Below are positions 24,625 through 32,934 of a DNA stretch of 64,000 nt, piece by piece. The first letter of the stretch is position 1. Every line of letters begins with the position of its first letter. Made by a program: the position numbers and the translations under genes. Origin of the DNA: Brevibacillus reuszeri (lineage in GTDB: Bacteria > Bacillota > Bacilli > Brevibacillales > Brevibacillaceae). The stretch is from assembly GCF_002897295.1 (NCBI RefSeq), contig NZ_BEXF01000013.1:99739-163738 (forward strand). The letters are read 5' to 3'. Under the pieces are notes generated by a model, which worked only from the letters and a program-made list of their open reading frames with translations, had not been told where the DNA came from and did not search any database.

Positions 24625-25238
24625 TTGATTTTGTGGAAGGCACGTTGTGCTATCTGGATTCAGAATACATAGTGCTGGAGACGGGAGGCATCGGCTATCG
24701 ACTTTTTTGCCCGAACCCTTACCAGTTCGTCCGCTACGAAGGCAGCAAGACCAAGCTTTATACGCACCATCATGTTCGCGAAGATGCGATTTTGCTATAC
24801 GGCTTTGCTTCCCGGGACGAGCGTGATTTGTTCCGCAAGCTGCTCGATGTAAGCGGAATCGGTCCAAAAGGCGGCTTGGCTATTTTGGCAGCAGCGACAC
24901 CAGAGCAGCTCGTTATGGCTGTTCAACAGGAGAATGTTACGTATTTAACGAAGTTTCCGGGTATTGGGAAAAAGACAGCACAGCGCATCATTCTCGATTT
25001 GAAGGATAAATTGGTAGGGTACACACCATCTGCTATTTTGACGGTAGCTGCTGGGAATTTGACAGCCGGTGAACAGGCAGTTTCTGCTTTGAACGAAGCG
25101 CTTGATGCACTGACAGCACTCGGCTACTCAGATGGAGAGCTGCAAAAAATCAGAAACGCCCTAGCGGAAAAATCAAAAGAGGGCGATGGAGTGGAAAAGC
25201 TCATCAAACAAGGGCTTGCTTTGCTCATGAGGGGGTAG
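24621..25238 (+). CDS. ruvA: Holliday junction branch migration protein RuvA
   Basis: RuvA binds the four-way junction as a tetramer and loads RuvB. The 205-residue protein has an N-terminal OB-fold (residues 1-65), two helix-hairpin-helix segments (DVSGIGPKGGLAILAA, KFPGIGKKTAQRIILDL), and a C-terminal domain III (about 155-205) contacting RuvB. The ATG overlaps the ruvC stop and ruvB follows after four bases. Confidence 0.96.
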   Translation: MIDFVEGTLCYLDSEYIVLETGGIGYRLFCPNPYQFVRYEGSKTKLYTHHHVREDAILLYGFASRDERDLFRKLLDVSGIGPKGGLAILAAATPEQLVMAVQQENVTYLTKFPGIGKKTAQRIILDLKDKLVGYTPSAILTVAAGNLTAGEQAVSALNEALDALTALGYSDGELQKIRNALAEKSKEGDGVEKLIKQGLALLMRG

Positions 25239-25242
25239 GGTT

Positions 25243-26241
25243 TTGGATCAGCGGATCATCACGACGCATATGAATTGGGAAGAAGATGCGGCGGAGCTGA
25301 GCCTCCGTCCTCGCTATTTAAATGAATATATTGGACAGCAGCACGTAAAGGAAAACCTGAAGATCTTTATCGAAGCAGCCAAAATGAGAAAAGAATCGCT
25401 GGACCATGTACTGCTGTATGGTCCACCTGGGTTAGGAAAAACAACGCTGTCGCAAATTATTGCAAATGAGCTCGGTGTAAACATCCGTACGACATCAGGG
25501 CCTGCGATTGAGCGTCCTGGTGATTTGGCAGCCATCCTGACCAATCTGCAGGAAGGCGACGTCCTTTTTATCGATGAGATACACAGGCTCAACAGAAGTG
25601 TCGAGGAGGTATTGTATCCGGCGATGGAGGACTTTGCGCTGGATATTATCATCGGGAAAGGGCCGAGCGCACGCAGTGTCCGCTTGGATTTGCCACCGTT
25701 TACTCTCGTTGGGGCAACGACGCGAGCAGGTATGCTCTCCGCGCCGCTACGTGACCGTTTTGGCGTAGTGAATCGATTGGAGTTTTATACGGTGCCAGAG
25801 CTGACCTTTATCGTGTCCCGCGCGGCTGACATACTCCAGGTTATCATTCGTGAGGGCGGAGCAGAAGAGATTGCCCGACGCTCACGTGGAACCCCGCGTG
25901 TGGCGAATCGCCTGCTGAAGCGGGTGCGGGATTTTGCCCAAGTAAAAGGCGAGGGTGTCATCACAACCGAGATCGCAAAGGAAGCTCTGGAGCGATTGCA
26001 GGTCGATACATGCGGGCTTGATCATATTGATCACAAGCTGCTGCTCGCAATTATCGACCGATTTGACGGTGGGCCTGTTGGGCTTGACACGATTGCTGCT
26101 ACCATCGGGGAAGAATCACAAACAGTCGAAGATGTTTGCGAACCCTATCTCATGCAAATCGGCTTTATGCAGCGGACGCCGCGGGGGCGTGTCCTTACCC
26201 CTAGCGCGTACCAGCACTTTGGGCGGGAGATGAAATCTTGA
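25243..26241 (+). CDS. ruvB: Holliday junction branch migration helicase RuvB
   Basis: RuvB is the AAA+ motor of branch migration. The 332-residue protein shows Walker A (LLYGPPGLGKTTLSQII), Walker B (VLFIDEIHRLNRSVEEV), sensor 1 (FTLVGATTRAGMLSAPLRDR) and the C-terminal winged helix with IGFMQRTPRGRVLTP. The start is TTG 25243 after GAGGGGGTAGGG. The stop codon overlaps the start of the DUF2905 gene. Confidence 0.97.
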   Translation: MDQRIITTHMNWEEDAAELSLRPRYLNEYIGQQHVKENLKIFIEAAKMRKESLDHVLLYGPPGLGKTTLSQIIANELGVNIRTTSGPAIERPGDLAAILTNLQEGDVLFIDEIHRLNRSVEEVLYPAMEDFALDIIIGKGPSARSVRLDLPPFTLVGATTRAGMLSAPLRDRFGVVNRLEFYTVPELTFIVSRAADILQVIIREGGAEEIARRSRGTPRVANRLLKRVRDFAQVKGEGVITTEIAKEALERLQVDTCGLDHIDHKLLLAIIDRFDGGPVGLDTIAATIGEESQTVEDVCEPYLMQIGFMQRTPRGRVLTPSAYQHFGREMKS

Positions 26242-26456
26242 ATCCAGTAGCTAAGCTGCTTATTTTTGGTGGAGCTGCTTTGATCGTGATCGGTATTCTG
26301 TGGCAGCTAGGAGGGCGATTCTTGCCGCTTGGTCGCTTGCCAGGAGATATTGTGGTCGAGAAGGAAAACGTCAAATTTTACTTTCCTGTTGTGACATGTA
26401 TTGTAATTAGTATTGTCCTGTCTCTCGGGATGTACTTGTTCCGTTTGTTTAAATAG
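26238..26456 (+). CDS. DUF2905 small membrane protein
   Basis: The 72-residue protein has two predicted membrane helices, about residues 6-25 and 48-68, joined by a loop with GRLPGDIVVEKENVKFYFP, the family signature. Its function is unknown. It starts at TTG 26238 overlapping the ruvB stop, so it is the last gene of the ruv operon; this ruvB association recurs in Bacillales. Confidence 0.85.
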   Translation: MNPVAKLLIFGGAALIVIGILWQLGGRFLPLGRLPGDIVVEKENVKFYFPVVTCIVISIVLSLGMYLFRLFK

Positions 26457-26467
26457 AATAAGCCATC

Positions 26468-26504
26468 AAAGCCATCGGAGCTGCTCGTTCCGATGGCTTT
26501 TTTG
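26468..26504 (+). terminator. Rho-independent terminator after the ruv operon
   Basis: AAAGCCATCGG / CCGATGGCTTT perfect 11-base stem followed by TTTT. Confidence 0.92.
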
Positions 26505-26603
26505 TGTAGGCATGAATGCGTGGTGCAGCCGCGCTCTGCAAATAGACATAGCGCAACTAGGCTCTCTTGTGTGAGGGTGTTTGGTCCCAAATTGAGAAAA
26601 AGG

Positions 26604-26661
26604 GAAGGAGATTGAATTGTGATTGTCGAAAAACATGGGAGTACATGCCAATTTTCGACGA
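26604..26661 (+). promoter_or_regulatory. Candidate Spo0A-box inverted repeat upstream of the SpoIID-like gene
   Basis: TTGTCGAAAA at 26623-26632 matches the Spo0A box (TTGTCGAA core). Twenty bases on, TTTTCGACGAAT carries a second, one-mismatch box on the minus strand (26654-26660); GTCGAAAA (26625-26632) and TTTTCGAC (26652-26659) form a perfect inverted repeat. A weak sigma-H-like match, GAAGGAGAT (26604-26612) and GTCGAAAAA (26625-26633), overlaps the first box. The same bases could instead form an mRNA hairpin inside a short reading frame. Confidence 0.4.
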
Positions 26662-26675
26662 ATGAATTCAGGTGA
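26619..26675 (+). CDS. Possible 18-residue upstream reading frame
   Basis: GTG at 26619 sits 8 bases after GGAAGGAG and opens MIVEKHGSTCQFSTNEFR, ending TGA at 26673-26675, about 11 bases before the SpoIID-like gene start. Ribosome-binding-site quality and tight spacing suggest translation and possible coupling, but at 18 codons chance cannot be excluded. Confidence 0.3.
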   Translation: MIVEKHGSTCQFSTNEFR

Positions 26676-26686
26676 AAGGAAGGACG

Positions 26687-28633
26687 ATGGACGACATGAA
26701 AAAGAAATGGATGGGAACTGTCCTTTCGGTGGGCCTGATCACTGCTGCTCTTGTGGGGGGACAAGTACCGGCAAATGCAGCTGGTGACAACATCCGGGTT
26801 GCGCTCTTTGTGGATACAGGACAAGGATACAGAGGCGTAGTCCCTTCGATTACGTTAACCACTGAAAAAGGAATGGAAGTGACACTGGCTGGCCCGGGAG
26901 GCAAGACAGCGTTACCTGATTTAAAAGGAGACGCAGCCCGCTATCGGGTTGACGAATATCATTTGGTTGTCGCGGAAACGAATGACTGGAATCGTGCGCA
27001 ACAGGTAGCGCAGCAAATGAGTCAGCGCAAATACGAGGGCTCGATTCAGGTTGCGAGCCGCAACGGACAGACCGTCTATCAGGTAGTCAGCGGCTCGTAT
27101 GACACGTATCAGGCGGCGGCTACTCAGGCAAAGACCGTAGCGCAAGCGATCGGTCAAAATCCGCTTGTAAAAGGTCCGTTCCGTATGGAAGCAGGCAAGT
27201 TCAAAAGCTTGAATGAAGCGCAGAAATGGCAGGAAGCTTTTGAACAAAAAGGAATTCCAGCCTATCCTGTGCTGCTCGCAGATGACGGAAAAGTTAACTA
27301 CGCCGTATGGATTGGCGATGAGATCAGCTATGATGCAGCATCAGCATTGGCAGCCAGAGCAAATGGCGCTGTGCCTGGCCTCACCTATCATGTACCTACC
27401 AGTCAGTCATATGTCGTGCTGAAGCAGGATGTATACGGCTCTCCAGATGAAACGATCTGGAAGTACGTATTTTCCCCACAAGCCAAGCTGACGGTTGAGA
27501 ACAAAGCAGGCTCAGAATCCATGATCGGTGTAGTGGAGCGGGATCAACGCACTTATCGAGGTGAGATGGAGCTGTCAGAATACAACGGTCACCTGACGCT
27601 AGTCAATGAATTGCCGATGGAGGAGTATTTGTATGGTGTTGTAGGCTCCGAGATGGCTCCAGACTGGCCACTCGAAGCATTGAAAACACAAGCGGTCCTG
27701 TCCAGAACGCGTGCAGTATGGCAAGGCAATAAATACGGGATCGCGAATGTATCGGATACAGTCATCGAACAGGCCTATTACGGCTTCGCCAAGGAGTCGG
27801 AGGCTGTTCGTGAGGCTGTTGACGAAACCAAAGATGAAGTGATTTACTACCAGGGCAAGCCAGCCGAGTCCCTGTTTTACTCAAACGCAGGCGGTATGAC
27901 GGCTGATGGCACGGAGGTCTGGGGGAATCCGGTTCCTTATTTGCGTCCTGTGACGAGCGATGATACATATCCAATGGAAAGAGCAAACGTGTGGTATCGA
28001 GTGGAGCTGTCGGATGGTTCAATTGGTTATGTACGAAATGATCTAGTATCAGTGACAGGCGCTGCAAATGGCAAAGGCCAACGCACAGCTGTCATTACAA
28101 CGGCGAATACGAATTTGCGCTCAGGACCAAGCACCACGCTTCACCGGGTGTTGTCCACATTGCCAAATGGCGCTGAGGTTACGATCCTCTCGGAAGAAGC
28201 AGAGGAGAATGCCTATTCATGGACGCGGGGTCCTTATACAGTCGCTGAAATTACGGCGATGATTAATGCGAGTCAGGATAAATACAAAGCGCCACGTATT
28301 CCTGGGAACGTCACAAGCCTGAAGGTTACGGCGCGAGGACCATCCGGACGAGTGATCGCGATGGAGGCAAATGGAAAACCGATTGCTGCACCATCGCCGG
28401 ATACATTCCGTTCGATATTCCAACAGGGGAGCACTTTGCTTCGCAGCACGAAGTTCGATGTAGAAGTCGTTCAAAATAGTAATCAAGCAGGCCCTCTGTT
28501 TTTGTTCCGAGGTACAGGATATGGACATGGGCTAGGAGTATCGCAATACGGAGCTCGTGCAATGGCGGAGAATGGGTATGACTATAGACAGATCTTGCAA
28601 CACTATTACCAGGATGTGACAATCGAGAGGTAA
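26687..28633 (+). CDS. Secreted SpoIID/LytB-family protein with SPOR-like and embedded SH3 domains
   Basis: The 648-residue protein has a signal peptide (MDDMKKKWMGTVLSVGLITA to NAAG), a SPOR-like region (about residues 95-170, with YQVVSGSYDTYQAAATQAKT), then a SpoIID/LytB domain beginning near 303 (LPMEEYLYGVVGSEMAPDWP) and ending YGHGLGVSQYGARAMAENGY near 630. About 80 residues with SH3b features (WYRVELSDGSIGYVRNDL, TTANTNLRSGPST) are inserted inside the SpoIID domain around 423-506. SpoIID is a lytic transglycosylase acting on denuded glycan at engulfment; this relative probably acts on peptidoglycan. ATG 26687 was chosen after GAAAGGA. Confidence 0.82.
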   Translation: MDDMKKKWMGTVLSVGLITAALVGGQVPANAAGDNIRVALFVDTGQGYRGVVPSITLTTEKGMEVTLAGPGGKTALPDLKGDAARYRVDEYHLVVAETNDWNRAQQVAQQMSQRKYEGSIQVASRNGQTVYQVVSGSYDTYQAAATQAKTVAQAIGQNPLVKGPFRMEAGKFKSLNEAQKWQEAFEQKGIPAYPVLLADDGKVNYAVWIGDEISYDAASALAARANGAVPGLTYHVPTSQSYVVLKQDVYGSPDETIWKYVFSPQAKLTVENKAGSESMIGVVERDQRTYRGEMELSEYNGHLTLVNELPMEEYLYGVVGSEMAPDWPLEALKTQAVLSRTRAVWQGNKYGIANVSDTVIEQAYYGFAKESEAVREAVDETKDEVIYYQGKPAESLFYSNAGGMTADGTEVWGNPVPYLRPVTSDDTYPMERANVWYRVELSDGSIGYVRNDLVSVTGAANGKGQRTAVITTANTNLRSGPSTTLHRVLSTLPNGAEVTILSEEAEENAYSWTRGPYTVAEITAMINASQDKYKAPRIPGNVTSLKVTARGPSGRVIAMEANGKPIAAPSPDTFRSIFQQGSTLLRSTKFDVEVVQNSNQAGPLFLFRGTGYGHGLGVSQYGARAMAENGYDYRQILQHYYQDVTIER

Positions 28634-28674
28634 GTTCATTGCCACATGATCTGACATAAAGGGAGTAACGATTC

Positions 28675-29703
28675 GTGGACGTGCAACAATTTGATTTTGA
28701 ACTGCCGGAGCATTTGATTGCCCAGCATCCGCTAGAAGATCGGACTTCATCCAGATTGCTTGTTTTGCAAAAGCAGTCTGGAGAAATCATGCATCAGCGC
28801 TTTACCGATCTGATCGATCATCTGAAGCCTGGCGATGTACTTGTCATGAATGACAGTCGCGTATTACCGGCCAGATTGATTGGGGAAAAGGCTGAGACAG
28901 GGGCGAAAATTGAAATACTCCTGCTTAAATCTCTCGGGGACGATCGCTGGGAGACTCTGGTAAAGCCAGGAAAGCGCATGAAGCCAGGTACGGAAGTGGT
29001 TTTTGGAAATGGGCTATTGCGCTGCGTGTGTGAAGAGGTAACAGAAACGGGGGGACGGATTGTCCGTTTTCTGTACGAGGGAATTTTTTACGAGATTCTC
29101 GATCAGTTAGGCTCGATGCCATTGCCCCCGTATATTCACGCACAGCTAGAGGACAGTGAGCGGTACCAAACGGTGTATGCACGGGAGCGAGGCTCGGCAG
29201 CCGCACCGACAGCAGGTCTTCATTTCACGAAGCCGTATTTGGAGAAAATTGCTGCCAAAGGAATTCAGCTCGCGTACGTGACACTGCATGTCGGACTTGG
29301 GACGTTTCGCCCAGTAGCAGCAGACTCTGTTGAGGAGCATGTGATGCATGCGGAGTACTACGAGATTCCCGAAGAAACAGCCGAAATGGTGAACAGGGCA
29401 AAAGCAGAGGGAAGACGGGTCATCGCGGTTGGAACTACTTCGTGCCGGACATTGGAGACTGTGGGGCGTGACCACGAAGGAAAGCTCGTCGCGACATCTG
29501 GCTGGACCGACATTTTCATTTATCCGGGGTATACCTTTTCCATTCTGGACGGGCTTTTGACGAATTTTCACTTGCCGAAGTCCACTCTTGTGATGCTGGT
29601 AAGTGCACTGGCTGGCCAAGATCATGTCATGAATGCCTACAAAACGGCAGTGCAGGAGGAATATCGCTTCTTTAGCTTCGGAGACGCGATGCTCATTCTT
29701 TAA
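28675..29703 (+). CDS. queA: S-adenosylmethionine:tRNA ribosyltransferase-isomerase QueA
   Basis: QueA transfers the ribosyl moiety of SAM to preQ1-modified tRNA, forming epoxyqueuosine. The 342-residue protein starts at GTG 28675 after GGGAG and begins MDVQQFDFELPEHLIAQHP, the family N-terminus. LVMNDSRVLPARL, AAPTAGLHFT and TNFHLPKSTLVMLVSA are conserved family segments. Tgt, which acts before it in the pathway, is encoded 124 bases downstream. Confidence 0.97.
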   Translation: MDVQQFDFELPEHLIAQHPLEDRTSSRLLVLQKQSGEIMHQRFTDLIDHLKPGDVLVMNDSRVLPARLIGEKAETGAKIEILLLKSLGDDRWETLVKPGKRMKPGTEVVFGNGLLRCVCEEVTETGGRIVRFLYEGIFYEILDQLGSMPLPPYIHAQLEDSERYQTVYARERGSAAAPTAGLHFTKPYLEKIAAKGIQLAYVTLHVGLGTFRPVAADSVEEHVMHAEYYEIPEETAEMVNRAKAEGRRVIAVGTTSCRTLETVGRDHEGKLVATSGWTDIFIYPGYTFSILDGLLTNFHLPKSTLVMLVSALAGQDHVMNAYKTAVQEEYRFFSFGDAMLIL

Positions 29704-29721
29704 ATCGTAACAAATGTGAAC

Positions 29722-29766
29722 ACCCACCTGTATAAGTGCATCCTTATGAGTCAGGTGGGTTTACTT
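29722..29766 (+). terminator. Probable terminator after queA
   Basis: ACCCACCTG / CAGGTGGGT 9-base stem with an inner ATAAG / CTTAT stem, followed by TTTACTT. The T-run is short, and it also contains the tgt -35 region. Confidence 0.6.
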
Positions 29767-29788
29767 CACCCGGAAGTTTTTCTATAAT
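29760..29788 (+). promoter_or_regulatory. Sigma-A promoter of tgt-yajC
   Basis: TTTACT (29760-29765), a 17-base spacer and TATAAT (29783-29788), 40 bases before the tgt start. The -10 is perfect, the -35 fair. Confidence 0.6.
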
Positions 29789-29827
29789 AGGAAAGACTTA
29801 CATACATAGCTTGAGGAGTGCAATGAT

Positions 29828-30958
29828 TTGGCTGTACGCTACGAATTAATCAAAACATGCAAGCAAACAGGTGCACGTCTCGGTAAACTACATACTCCTC
29901 ACGGGACCATTGACACCCCTGTCTTTATGCCAGTAGGCACACAGGCAACGGTGAAAACGATGAGTCCAGAGGAACTGAAAGCAATCGGAGCGGGCATTAT
30001 TCTCAGCAACACGTATCATCTGTTTCTTCGTCCTGGGCATGAAATTGTCAGAGAAGCGGGCGGCCTGCACGGATTTATGAATTGGGACCGTGCCATTCTG
30101 ACTGACTCTGGCGGATTTCAAGTATTTAGCTTGAGTAACCTGCGCAAGATCACGGAGGAAGGCGTTTCTTTCCGTTCTCACCTTAACGGTGAAAAGCTGT
30201 TCATTGGACCGGAAGAGGCTACACAGATTCAAAATGCCCTGGGTGCGGATATCTTTATGGCTTTTGATGAATGTGCTCCTTATCCGGCTGAGTACGATTA
30301 TGTGAAGCAATCCATGGAGCGGACGACACGCTGGGCTGAGCGTTGCTTGAAGGCGCATTCACGCCCTAATGAGCAAGCGTTGTTCGGTATCGTCCAAGGT
30401 GGTATGTTTAACGATTTGCGTGCTCAAAGTGCCCGTGATCTCGTGTCTATGGATTTCCCTGGGTATGCCATTGGTGGACTCAGCGTAGGGGAACCGTTTT
30501 CCTTGATGTACGAGGTGCTGGAGCATACCGTACCGCTGCTTCCGACCAATAAGCCTCGCTATTTGATGGGGGTTGGCTCACCAGATGCACTGCTTGATGG
30601 GGCCATACGGGGAATCGATATGTTTGACTGCGTATTGCCAACTCGTATTGCGCGAAACGGGACATGCATGACAAGCCAGGGCAGATTGGTCATTCGCAAT
30701 GCCAAATATGCTCGTGATTTTACTCCGCTCGACCCGAATTGCGATTGCTACACCTGCAAGAACTACACACGTGCTTACATCCGACATCTGGTCAAGTCGG
30801 AGGAAACCTTTGGCATCCGTCTAACTACCTACCACAATTTGTACTTTCTGGTGAAGCTGATGGAACAGGTGCGTCAGGCAATTGCCGAAGACCGCTTGCA
30901 AGATTTCCGAGACCAGTTTTTCGCTCAATATGGATTGGGTGAAGATAGATCTTTTTAA
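29828..30958 (+). CDS. tgt: tRNA-guanine transglycosylase
   Basis: Tgt exchanges guanine 34 for preQ1 in tRNAs with GUN anticodons. The 376-residue protein has the catalytic Asp in LTDSGGFQVFSL (about residue 95), GVGSPDALLDGAIRGIDMFD with the nucleophilic Asp, TRIARNGTCMTSQGR, and the zinc site CDCYTCKNYTRAYIRHL near residues 304-320. The start is TTG 29828, about 10 bases after GAGGAG; an overlapping ATG is out of frame. Confidence 0.97.
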   Translation: MAVRYELIKTCKQTGARLGKLHTPHGTIDTPVFMPVGTQATVKTMSPEELKAIGAGIILSNTYHLFLRPGHEIVREAGGLHGFMNWDRAILTDSGGFQVFSLSNLRKITEEGVSFRSHLNGEKLFIGPEEATQIQNALGADIFMAFDECAPYPAEYDYVKQSMERTTRWAERCLKAHSRPNEQALFGIVQGGMFNDLRAQSARDLVSMDFPGYAIGGLSVGEPFSLMYEVLEHTVPLLPTNKPRYLMGVGSPDALLDGAIRGIDMFDCVLPTRIARNGTCMTSQGRLVIRNAKYARDFTPLDPNCDCYTCKNYTRAYIRHLVKSEETFGIRLTTYHNLYFLVKLMEQVRQAIAEDRLQDFRDQFFAQYGLGEDRSF

Positions 30959-30973
30959 TCGAGGGGGATTTTC

Positions 30974-31297
30974 ATGGAAGGCTTAACAAATTTTTTACCG
31001 ATTATCATCATGTTTGCGATTTTCTACTTCTTGCTGATTCGTCCGCAACAGAAAAAAGCCAAGCAACGTAACGCCATGCTCGCAGCTATCAAAAAGGGCG
31101 ACAAAATCATTACAATCGGTGGTATGCACGGTACCATTCAAGAACTGACAGATGACTCGGTAACATTGCGTATTGCTCACAACGTAAATGTGACCTTTGA
31201 TCGCGGCGCTATCAACAGTGTGGTTTCTGCAAGCAGCGAACCAGCAGCAAAAAGCGAGCCTGCAAAAATCGAAGAAGCAAAAGAAGAATCCAAATAA
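30974..31297 (+). CDS. yajC: Preprotein translocase subunit YajC
   Basis: YajC is a single-span accessory protein of the SecDF-YajC complex that assists Sec export. The 107-residue protein has one membrane helix (residues 5-22), the RPQQKKAKQRNAML signature, a globular core with KKGDKIITIGGMHGTI, and a charged Ala/Glu/Lys tail. secD and secF are about 5 kb downstream. Confidence 0.93.
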   Translation: MEGLTNFLPIIIMFAIFYFLLIRPQQKKAKQRNAMLAAIKKGDKIITIGGMHGTIQELTDDSVTLRIAHNVNVTFDRGAINSVVSASSEPAAKSEPAKIEEAKEESK

Positions 31298-31304
31298 TAC
31301 AGGA

Positions 31305-31337
31305 AAGCAGGTGGGAATCTCCCGCCTGCTTTTTTTT
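31305..31337 (+). terminator. Rho-independent terminator after yajC
   Basis: AAGCAGGTGGG / CCCGCCTGCTT stem with AATCT loop and T-run, between yajC and the convergent membrane-protein gene. Confidence 0.9.
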
Positions 31338-31350
31338 CTGCCACAGCTCA

Positions 31351-31752
31351 TTACCGCCGTGGTTTAATGCCTTTTGGCTTGTGACTGGAGTTGGCAGAGT
31401 TCACGCCCAGAATTCCCCCAATACCCGCGATTGCAAAGGCTGCAAGCAAATAAAGAAAGGTATTCCATTGCATCGGGGCATCAAAACCGAGGAAACCGAT
31501 TAATATGACAAGAATAAAATAGGAGAGTCCGGTGAGTCCTCCATAATACCAGCCTTTGCCGCCGCATCGCCGTCCTGTTACAAAGCCTCCTGTCAAAAGA
31601 CCTATGGCGTTGATGGCGTACGTAAAGTAAGGCAGAGAGCCTTCTCTCATGCTGGTAAAGCTCAGCAGTATGGTAGCCAGCAATGCTCCAATCAAGATGA
31701 GGCCAAGCGTATACAATAGTCCTGTCAGTACAGAGGTGGATGCACTCCGCAC
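31351..31752 (-). CDS. TIGR04086-family membrane protein (YrzE-like)
   Basis: The 133-residue protein has four predicted transmembrane helices and the family's GGFVTGRRCGGKGWYYGGLTG segment between helices two and three. Function is unknown. The position between yajC and spoVB matches yrzE of B. subtilis. The start was set at GTG 31752 because AGGGGGG lies 8 bases before it on the minus strand; the GTG at 31770 has no site. Confidence 0.8.
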   Translation of the reverse strand: MRSASTSVLTGLLYTLGLILIGALLATILLSFTSMREGSLPYFTYAINAIGLLTGGFVTGRRCGGKGWYYGGLTGLSYFILVILIGFLGFDAPMQWNTFLYLLAAFAIAGIGGILGVNSANSSHKPKGIKPRR

Positions 31753-31886
31753 GTTTGTTACCCCCCTCACTGCTCAAGTGTTTGTACCATCTATATGAGA
31801 GGCTTGGCAGACGTATTCATCTTCGCGTTGAACATTGAGGGGAATTTTCGTATGATGGATGAGGAACAAGACGGGGGTGAGGAAAG

Positions 31887-32864
31887 ATGATCAAAACCTA
31901 CTTTTACAACCACTCAGAACAGAAGATGTTTCATGATGTTGATCTGGCAACAAAGGATCAATGGTTGAAATCGCCGGAGGACCTTCTCTGGATTGATCTG
32001 TATGATGTGGGCAACAATGAGCTTCCTTATATAGCCAAGATCTTCGACTTTCACCAACTGGCAATTGAGGACTGTCTGCACGTCAGCCCGCGAGCCAAAG
32101 TTGATAAGTACGACGACTATTATTTCTTCGTCTTTCACGCCCTGCGTTACAACGAGGAGAGCGACGATGAGATTACCACAGTAGAACTGAACGTGTTTCT
32201 CGGCCCGAATTATATCGTCACGATTCATAAATCCCCAATGAATACAATCGGACGGATCGCAGCTATGTGCCATCGTAATATTTCTTATTTAAATCGCGGT
32301 CCTGATTACCTGCTGTATGCCATTGTCGACGGGATTACAGATGAATACTTCCCGATCATTGATCGGATTAGTGTGCGGATTGACGAGCTTGAGGACGAGA
32401 TTTATGAGCACCAGATGGAGGAAATTACAGAAGAATTCCTCGCGTTGAAGCGAACTATTATTTTGATTCGTCGCGTCATTATGCCGCAAAAACGAATTTT
32501 CGCCAACGTTAACGGTCGCTATTCGTTCGACATTTCCGAGGAAAACGTTCCGTTCTACAGTGACCTGACAGACCATTTGGAGAGGATTTCAGATTCAACA
32601 GAAACCTTCCGTGATCTGGTAAACGGTACACTGGATACGTACTACACGATTATTAGTGCGAAAACTACTGAGACGATGCGCGTACTGACCATCATTTCGA
32701 CAATTATCCTGCCTTTGACATTTATCACAGGCTTGTTTGGAATGAATACCTTTGCCTGGTTAGGCGAGGAAGCAGAGCCCTATATGCTAGTAGTGGCACT
32801 CGTCATCATGCTCGGGATGACTTTTGCGATGCTCAAGATTTTTCGCAAGCGAAAGTGGCTGTAA
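31887..32864 (+). CDS. corA: Magnesium/cobalt transporter CorA
   Basis: CorA forms a pentameric divalent-cation channel. The 325-residue protein has a large N-terminal cytoplasmic domain, a long helix with EHQMEEITEEFLALKRT, and two C-terminal membrane helices. The selectivity signature GLFGMN (in ITGLFGMNTF, about residues 289-298) ends the first. GGGGTGAGGAAAG precedes the ATG. The gene is not usually part of this syntenic block in B. subtilis. Confidence 0.95.
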   Translation: MIKTYFYNHSEQKMFHDVDLATKDQWLKSPEDLLWIDLYDVGNNELPYIAKIFDFHQLAIEDCLHVSPRAKVDKYDDYYFFVFHALRYNEESDDEITTVELNVFLGPNYIVTIHKSPMNTIGRIAAMCHRNISYLNRGPDYLLYAIVDGITDEYFPIIDRISVRIDELEDEIYEHQMEEITEEFLALKRTIILIRRVIMPQKRIFANVNGRYSFDISEENVPFYSDLTDHLERISDSTETFRDLVNGTLDTYYTIISAKTTETMRVLTIISTIILPLTFITGLFGMNTFAWLGEEAEPYMLVVALVIMLGMTFAMLKIFRKRKWL

Positions 32865-32880
32865 TTGGCGCTAATAGTTG

Positions 32881-32929
32881 GACGCCCCTTTGCTAAAGAC
32901 TAGTAGTAAATGTTCTTTAGGGGGGCGTC
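32881..32929 (+). promoter_or_regulatory. Hairpin covering the ribosome binding site of the DUF421 gene
   Basis: GACGCCCC (32881-32888) pairs with GGGGCGTC (32922-32929) and CTAAAGA (32893-32899) with TCTTTAG (32914-32920), giving 15 base pairs broken by one internal loop and a 14-base terminal loop. The right arm is the AGGGGGGCG Shine-Dalgarno region of the gene starting at 32935. There is no T-run after it, so it is not a standard terminator. Confidence 0.7.
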
Positions 32930-32934
32930 GTGAA

